Assembly (NCBI RefSeq): GCF_963583255.1
Contig: NC_084818.1
Location: 13,890,222-13,954,221 of the forward strand
DNA: 64,000 nucleotides
Source of the DNA: Pyrus communis
Lineage: Eukaryota; Streptophyta; Magnoliopsida; Rosales; Rosaceae
Direction of reading: 5' to 3'
In this document: piece after piece, positions 57,780-64,000 of the stretch
Position numbering within the stretch: position 1 is the first letter of the stretch
Layout of the letters: each line of letters starts with the position of its first letter
Made by a program: the position numbers and the translations under genes
The notes under the pieces: generated by a model
The model's input: only the letters and a program-made list of their open reading frames with translations
Told to the model about the DNA's origin: nothing
Databases searched by the model: none

Positions 57780-59400
57780 AAGAATTTATCTCTCAATGAA
57801 AATACTAATTGTTGAAACCAAATTCACGCATGACCGTTGATATACGAATAGTTGCAGAATTCCATGAACGCCCGTGAATGAGAGGATTGCTTCTGCATGT
57901 GATTGAATCTGGGAATGATCCCCTACATATCTCTTGGTCAAAGAGGAAGAGTCAAATCACATGTACTTCCATTTATGAGCATGCAGGGATGCGTTGAATA
58001 AGATGTGTGATATGCCAGGGTTAGATACTTAGAACCTCTTCTCTTTGAGCCCTAGAGGGGTGTATTTATAATGTCCAATGCAAATCCTTATAAGGATAGA
58101 GATCCGTATTAAAAGTTAGGAGAATCCTAATAGGAAATTTGGGAAGAGATCATTTCCTATTAGGTTAATGATTGTTTAAAGCACACACTAATTCCCACCA
58201 TAATAGGAATTCTCAAGATTATGTCCTAATCAAAATATGATTAGAGATGTGTTTTTATGGTCAAGTAAGGTTTGGTCTTTGTGTTTTCCCTATCTTGGTC
58301 CGGTGGTCTGAAAGTTATGGTCCCACAATGCTAGTGGAGTGTGCTAAGATCACTAGTATCAAATTGGACTTAATATAGAACATGTGCCTCATAAAGAAAA
58401 TTAGGGTGGTTGGAATTCCACGTCAACCAAATCATATAACGGAGTGGCAGAGCTATAAAAGTTTCAAACCTCAGGGATCGTACGTAGAGGTTGCTTTGAA
58501 GGCAAACTTTGAGGTTGTAGCTAAAGAGCTAAAGGTTTTGCTAAAGAGCAAATGAGTTTGTATTGAAAAGTAGTTGGGTTGATTGAAGAATCACTCAAGG
58601 TTTAATATAATCGTAGAGATTGAATTTGATGTAAATCTTGAGCTTGAAGGCATCTAGCTCCATTTATTGGCAGTGGGGAAGAAGGAACCTCGATCTTATC
58701 GATGATCTAAAGTAGGGATAGATCGGTCATTTAGCACTTAAATTAATTGCAATTCCTGGTTAGTGGGTATTGGAACCAAATTCGCGCCCCGGCTGCATAT
58801 GGTGGAGGCACAAATTTGAGTGACCTATAAAACAACAAACAACAGTGAGCAAGCCTGAGATCCGAGGAGGGGGTGGGGGTGTTGTGTGTGCGCGCGTGCC
58901 GGCTAAAGGCTTTTCGATGGTTAAGTTAGTAAGCAAGTATAAGACTCAAGAAGAGAATTAGAATGCGATGACTGTGCCATCAAAGACCCCCCAAAAGGCA
59001 TATTTATACTAGTCAGGAGAGAGACCTTTTAGGATAGAATCCTTGTGTTAAGCTAAGAGAATCCTAGATTATATATAGGAGTAGATATTGCATCCTCTTT
59101 AGGAGTGTGATTACTTACGGCACACGTCAATTCCTAGAATGTAGGAACTTCAAGACATGTAGAAGATTTGCCTGATTCCATGCTGAATTAGATCCCATTG
59201 TCATGTAGAACAAGCATGGTCATTCTTAGCGAAGTCGTTTTAAATTTGCCCATTGCTCTCGAACATGATGATGGTGGCACCACTACTCTGTTACTCTAGC
59301 TCTGCTTGGAGCTGTTGAGTCCATAATTGGACTTCCGATGTAACTGTAGCATATCGGATGATGCGTTCATCAACATTGAAGAAGGGGAGATATTATCAGG
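57780..59400. repeat. Two related, decayed LTR-like segments
   Basis: Segments at about 57812-58420 and 58770-59230 share an order of motifs: GAAACCAAATTC/GGAACCAAATTC with a following CGC; a CTTTGAGCC- or AAAGACCCC-containing block before TATTTATA; and an AGAGAATCCTA-type block before GCACAC. Divergence is high. They could be the two LTRs of one old element or separate relics. Confidence 0.3.
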
Positions 59401-59589
59401 CTCGATTGTTTGCGTGGTAAACGTGATTTCGGGGGAACCCTGTCCAAGCCCTCAGGCGGGTCGAAATGAAATGAGGTGGTTGTCTGAGCACTAGGATAAG
59501 ATCCATATCTTTAAGCTTTCTTTATTGAAAACCAACTCAATCAAATAAGGAATCACAATCAAATCCAATCAAAGATACCATGAGATAAA

Positions 59590-60330
59590 CCCAAGATATT
59601 ATTTAATTAATTATATCTTTAGGATAATTCTCTCATCCATCCATTGGATGATACAGTTGACCAACTGGACGTTGACAGAGTGCATGGCAATCCTACACAT
59701 GTGGCCAAATATCTCCCTATAAATACTTTATTCTATATGAAATTCTGTTAAGCTTTCGCTACATAGTTAAGTTGTAACTCTCTTTCTCTCTCTCTCTTTT
59801 CAGAGAAACTGATTTAGGCATCGAACATCCATTGACAAAATCCCCCCCCTCCTCACCTCCCTCCGTGGACATGTGGCTTTGGTAATTGATCAAAGGTATT
59901 TAATTGTTTTGTAGGTACAAATTCATATAGTGAATTTTTGCTATGCTTTCATTGAGAGCTTGATTTAATTCTCAAAGAAGCTCTCGCAATTCCTTTCAGA
60001 ATTGACCCTTCTTTGAATTTTTCTAGCGCTCCCAATCCCTAAATTTTTAATTCCTTGATTTATGTGTGCTAGAAAAAGGAAAACATGATTGGAAATGCTG
60101 AAACTATAGAAAAAGGAAAACATGGTTGGAAATGCTGAAACTATGATGAATGACACTCCCTATATGCCTGGGTTTGCACCCACTGACAAAAGTCATTTCA
60201 TCGCAACGAAATGCAATGAATACCTGGCCAACGCACCAAATCTCCTTATTTGTGGTTCAGATCTTAACGCTACCTTCATGAAAGTTGTTCATTAGCCCAA
60301 CATCTATAATATATCCAAATTTCAGGAAGA
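59590..60330 (+). other. LTR-promoter-like segment with a 38-bp tandem repeat
   Basis: CCCTATAAATACTTTATTC near 59717 looks like a TATA box, followed by a CT run and a T-rich leader, as in the R-U5 part of an LTR. From 60071 a 37-38-bp unit, AGAAAAAGGAAAACATG and so on, occurs twice (60071-60107 and 60108-60145). A frame after it (MMNDTPYMPGFAPTDKSHF) resembles nothing I can name. Confidence 0.3.
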
Positions 60331-61696
60331 TCTAACGATGCAATCATTGCAGATATTCAAAATTCTGACCTAGTGTGCAATTTCCGCAGAAATATAGACA
60401 ACCATGTTACGGGTGCTAAAACCCCATTTTTCGTAGCTTGGTTCAAAATAGTGGCTTCACGAAAATTGTTCGTCTAAGAGTTATAAGTTGTCCAAATTTC
60501 AGCTCCACCCTAGTATTAAAACCTCAAATAATTCGTGCAGCAGCAGCAGCCTCTGCCGCGGCCCAACTCAAAAAAACAACACAAGCCCACGGTGAGTAGG
60601 AACACATGCCCACGACGCTGAGGCCCAGCTCGTAGCAGCAACACAACCCATGACGCTCCACAACACAAGCCCACAGGGAACCGGCCCAACTCGCAGCAGC
60701 AATGCAACCCAACATGATTAAACCCAAGTGCAAGCATAGCCGAACGACGCGAGTCTCGAAAACTAATTCCAAAGGCCCATTTCGCACGACAAAGCGCGTT
60801 GCAGCAGCCTAGGGCACGCTGCCTTCAGCGCAGGTCCAACCACGTAGGCCCATTCGGGCATGCCCTTGCCATCATCCCTCAGCGGTCGACCCGCTCCAGC
60901 CTGGACCCTTTTCATTTCAACTCACTCGTCTCTATTCATTTACGTGGGCATTATGATCATTGGGATAATTCATGTTTATCCAAGACTTGATCTTGGCAAT
61001 TTCAATTCGTATAGGATGCAACCGAGACATCTACCTGATCTCTTCAAACGTCACTCGATTGGAATGATCCTGTTCATGGGCTGAAAGCTCATTGACCTGA
61101 ACAATATCCATTGGATCAAGGTTTCTACCTCCCATCTTTTTTACGAAGAGAGAGAATATGGAGATCCAAAATAAAAAATAGTGGTATTTGCTTGAAACAA
61201 CGTAATGGAGGTAGTCAATTAATTTTTTTCAGAAAGATTCTTTATTGGATAAAGTATAAGAAAAATAGAAATATTCTAAATCATGGCTATCAACTCGACC
61301 CTTTTCGATCCACGTTATCATTTCAGGCCCAAACAGATCCTAAAATGTTCATGTGCTTCCACCTATGTCTGTCCGGCCCAAGTGTTTGATATGACTCTGG
61401 TTTGATTTCATTGGTAAGTCAACCACTATGCATAGTCCCTCCAAAAGTATACATTTCGGACGGCAACCGGCGATGTTGGTTAGGTACATTGAAGAAAATA
61501 TCAACGCACAATTTTGTTGGATCTTTGTTTTGGAAACAGTCTCATCCTTTTGTCTTGTTATTTTGTCACATGCTTCCTAAGCTTTAGAAAATGAAAAAAG
61601 TCTGAATAAAATTTACAAAGTCATTTTTCTCGATCGAAAGCATAATTAAGTTAATTAATCCTGACCAATTCTTAATGAAAATAAGTAGCTATCATC
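60331..61696. other. Unassigned stretch with GCCCAACTC-type repeats
   Basis: Between about 60545 and 60725 a motif GGCCCAACTCGCAGCAGCAA recurs with variation. Broken frames downstream give no recognisable protein. This looks like the decayed body of a retroelement. Confidence 0.25.
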
Positions 61697-61704
61697 TTAT
61701 AGAT

Positions 61705-61851
61705 TGGGGTGTGTTATCCACACATCTTTTTTACTTCTCATACACTCCTTATTAATTTATGTCCTTTGATATTTTTCAATTCATTTGATCCGACAGCTGA
61801 AAATTAAAAGAGTATGTGAAAAGTAAAAAGGATCGTATGCATATCACACCT
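61705..61851. mobile_element. Short hAT-type MITE (147 bp)
   Basis: A perfect 8-bp duplication TTATAGAT (61697-61704 and 61852-61859) flanks it. The ends are inverted: GGGGTGTGTTATCCACACAT on the left and, reversed, GGTGTGATATGCATACGATC on the right, then TTTTACTT(C/T)TCA(T/C)A on both. It has no coding content. Confidence 0.85.
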
Positions 61852-62104
61852 TATAGATCACTCAATACCGGCAAGCCGACCACCAAACATCACACCAATG
61901 AATTTGTTAAATCTTCACCCACATTCCCAGCCAAATATACAGACAAAACACAAATCCTGCACTGAATCGTCACGTTACAAGTACACGTCCCGTTTCACAT
62001 TAGTCCAGAGTAATGTTAGAGTAATCATAATTTCGAAATATATCCTATTAAATTTGATTGTAAGAAGTAATGTGGGTTTGTGCTCCAAATGTCACACCTT
62101 TAGC

Positions 62105-62378
62105 GAAAATGAAGCTCCAAATGTCACACTCTAGCGAAAATATATTGTTGTATTAAAAAAAAGTTAACTGATGCTTAACTTGCAGTTGGAGTATGCACGT
62201 GTAATTTGGTGTAATATATTTTGTGAATTAGAATTTAAGAAAGAACACTGCCTGCTTCTTCTTTTTTTAATGGAATTAGCCCGTCATATGATACATCAAT
62301 TTAAGCATCAGTTAATTTTTTTTTTTTTTTAATAGAACAATATATTTCTGCAATGTGTGTGACATTTGGAGCTAAGCC
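62105..62378. repeat. Fold-back repeat, probably from SINE tails
   Basis: The left arm holds GCTCCAAATGTCACAC, ATATATTGTTGTATTAAAAA and TTAACTGATGCTTAA; the right arm holds the same blocks inverted. A third copy of GCTCCAAATGTCACACC lies at 62082. The A runs within each arm suggest that short retroelements with A tails lie head to head. Confidence 0.6.
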
Positions 62379-62514
62379 ACACAATGAGTAAGCCATAATA
62401 ATTTGTTATAGAGTGTTATTCACAAGAGTTGAACTTAAGATCTCCCAACTGAAGAGGAATATCATTAAATCGTAGTACTACGTAGAAACATCAGTTAAAT
62501 GTTAAATATAATAA
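62379..62514 (-). mobile_element. SINE-like element, minus orientation
   Basis: Reversed, it reads GATATTCCTCTTCAGTTGGG, then AAGTTCAACTCTTGTG, a weak B-box match, and TCATTGTGTGGCTTAGC. That is the same order as the SINE-like element at 24600-24822. Confidence 0.4.
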
Positions 62515-62523
62515 TTAATTCTA

Positions 62524-63829
62524 GGGTAAATTACATAATACCCCCCCAGGTTTGAGGATTATTAAAACCCCATACAACATCTTTAAAACATTTCACTTTC
62601 ATACCTGATATACTATTTTATTTCAAAACAATACATCCGTTAGATTTTTCATTCATTGGTCTATTAAATGCTGACGTGGCTGTCACATTTGTGCTAATGT
62701 ATCGCCACGTGGCAAAAAAATATTTTTTTATACATTAAAAATATTATAATATTAACCCTATTAAAATTATAAAATAAAAATAAAAATAAAAAAAATAAAA
62801 AATAAAAAACCTAGAAAAACCCAAACCTAGAAATCCTTCCCTCCAACCCTACATCCCACCCCCACCCCTTACCCATCTTTTCCTTCCCGTCCGTCTATCC
62901 CCTCCAGCCCTCCATCCCCTCCACCAGAGCACCCCTTAGCACGGGTCCCACCTCTCTCTCTCTCTCCCTCCCTCCCTCCCTCTCTTTCGCAGAGCACCCC
63001 TTAGCACGGGTCCCACCACTCTCTCTCTCTCTCTCTCTCTCCCTCCCTCTCTCTTTCTCCCAGAAATCATTCCCCGCAACCCCACATCCCACCCCCACCC
63101 CCACCCCCTTACCCATCTCTTCTTTCCTGTCCATCCATCCGAACTTCGATGACCTCCTCCTCTTTGACCCTTCCAACCTCGACCTCTCTTGCCTCACCTC
63201 TTCCAACCTCCTACCATGTTTCTGGAGTTCGACGACTCCTCGGGGGGCCAACCACCCAACCCCTTCTCCTCGACCCCCAAGCCCACCGCTTCCTTCGACT
63301 CCACCGCCATTGCTGCCCACCTTCAGAGCTTCTCCGTCGACTCTGACTTTTTCGACAGCCTAGGTAGGACTCTCTACGAGTTAGGGGGTTAGGTTATTAG
63401 GGTTTCAAAGTGGGGATTTTCTAAATGGGTTGGTTGGTGGGTAGAATTAGGTATGGAAATGCTTCAATGGGGATGAACCGCGGGTTGAGCGGTGGATTTT
63501 GTAAATGGGAGTTGTAGAGAGGTGAAGGGGAAGGAAGGGGATCTAGGCTCGAGTTTTTCTGGTTTTATTTATTTATTTATTTAATTTTAAATATGGTTAA
63601 TATTATAATATTTTTTATGTATAGAAAATTATTTTTTTGCCACATGACAGCCACATCAGCACAAATGTGGCAACCACGTCAGCATTTAACAGACCAATAG
63701 ATGGAAAATCTAACGAAGGTATTATTTTGAAATAAAGTAGTACATGAGGTATGAAAGTGAAATGTTTTAAAGATGTTGTATGAGATTATAATAAACCTCA
63801 ATCCTGAAGGGGTATTATGTAATTGAACC
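62524..63829. mobile_element. Pack-MULE-like element with ~290-bp TIRs
   Basis: The flanks TTAATTCTA (62515-62523) and TTAATTCTG (63830-63838) match at 8 of 9 positions. The inverted ends begin GGGTAAATTACATAATACCC on the left and GGTTCAATTACATAATACCC on the reversed right, and stay alignable for about 290 bp. No transposase is present. The core (about 62815-63540) is C-rich and gene-like: on the plus strand a frame gives MFLEFDDSSGGQPPNPFSST and IAAHLQSFSVDSDFFDSLG, an acidic Ser/Phe-rich stretch that may be a captured exon. I could not name the parent gene. A 66-bp spaced duplication of AGAGCACCCCTTAGCACGGG (62925 and 62991) and TC runs lie inside. Confidence 0.7.
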
Positions 63830-63838
63830 TTAATTCTG

Positions 63839-64000
63839 TTACTACACATAAAAATCCGTTGTTTATATATGGTAAAGAAAATATGATCAGAAAATGTTGG
63901 CTTCAATAATTTGTGATACAGTATTTGAGTAAGAGCAGTTGAGAAGAATATCCTTAGATGGAATTGACTTGGTTATTTACCTACATAATAAGAACAAGTC
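63839..64000. other. Window end
   Basis: AT-rich DNA with no recognised feature. Confidence 0.3.

Noticed and set aside
59965..60156. 63-residue minus-strand frame with a repeated Phe/Ser segment
   Set aside because: The repeat in the protein comes from the 38-bp DNA tandem repeat and no homology is apparent.
62895..63320. 141-residue Gly/Arg/Glu-rich minus-strand frame
   Set aside because: It is the complement of TC- and CCA-rich DNA within the second Pack-MULE-like element and is composition-driven.

Overview
The window is nuclear DNA from a dicot plant, most likely a woody Rosaceae (apple or pear group). The evidence is spliced plant-type introns, plant Copia, PIF/Harbinger, hAT and Mutator-type elements, a Cassandra TRIM element carrying a 5S-rRNA-like domain, and MITEs resembling repeats I recall from apple. 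The family-level placement is inference. No prokaryotic, viral or CRISPR feature is present.

Only two protein genes look functional, both on the minus strand. At 2445-6390 is a 15-exon mitochondrial serine hydroxymethyltransferase (SHM1-type, 515 residues when spliced), the photorespiratory glycine-to-serine enzyme. At 39456-44536 is a 7-exon MIKC MADS-box gene of the AGL17/ANR1 type (203 residues) with a 2.7-kb first intron loaded with repeats. One intact tRNA-Asn(GUU) gene lies at 14309-14382, minus strand. An F-box/DUF295 pseudogene (34889-36346) is broken by frameshifts and by a 401-bp MITE.

The rest is mostly mobile DNA. By region: 0.2-10 kb holds SHM1, three MITE-like elements and a Pack-MULE carrying pieces of a DUF868 gene. 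10.9-14.3 kb holds a dead PIF/Harbinger element whose right end was tandemly duplicated. 18.3-21 kb holds a second dead PIF/Harbinger element. 25.3-30.2 kb holds a Copia element into which a Cassandra-like TRIM inserted; that TRIM has a normal 3' LTR but an unrelated palindromic 5' end. 30.2-34.6 kb holds an unclassified LTR-like block and a 5'-truncated Copia element. 36.9-37.9 kb is a non-autonomous hAT element with a perfect 8-bp target duplication. 46.9-50.0 kb holds a hAT-type MITE and a Copia deletion derivative in which gag is joined to the RT/RNase H end. 51.4-55.2 kb holds a LINE-type RNase H fragment and a 3'-truncated Copia element. 57.8-60.3 kb is decayed LTR-like sequence. 61.7-63.8 kb holds a MITE, a fold-back repeat and a second Pack-MULE-like element.

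The host genes have no operon-like relation; the window is a gene-poor stretch in which transposons have captured, cut and nested into one another. The most unusual object is the mismatched-LTR Cassandra-like element at 27223-27705. Coordinates of splice sites and element ends were read by eye from the sequence; no alignment or database search was run.
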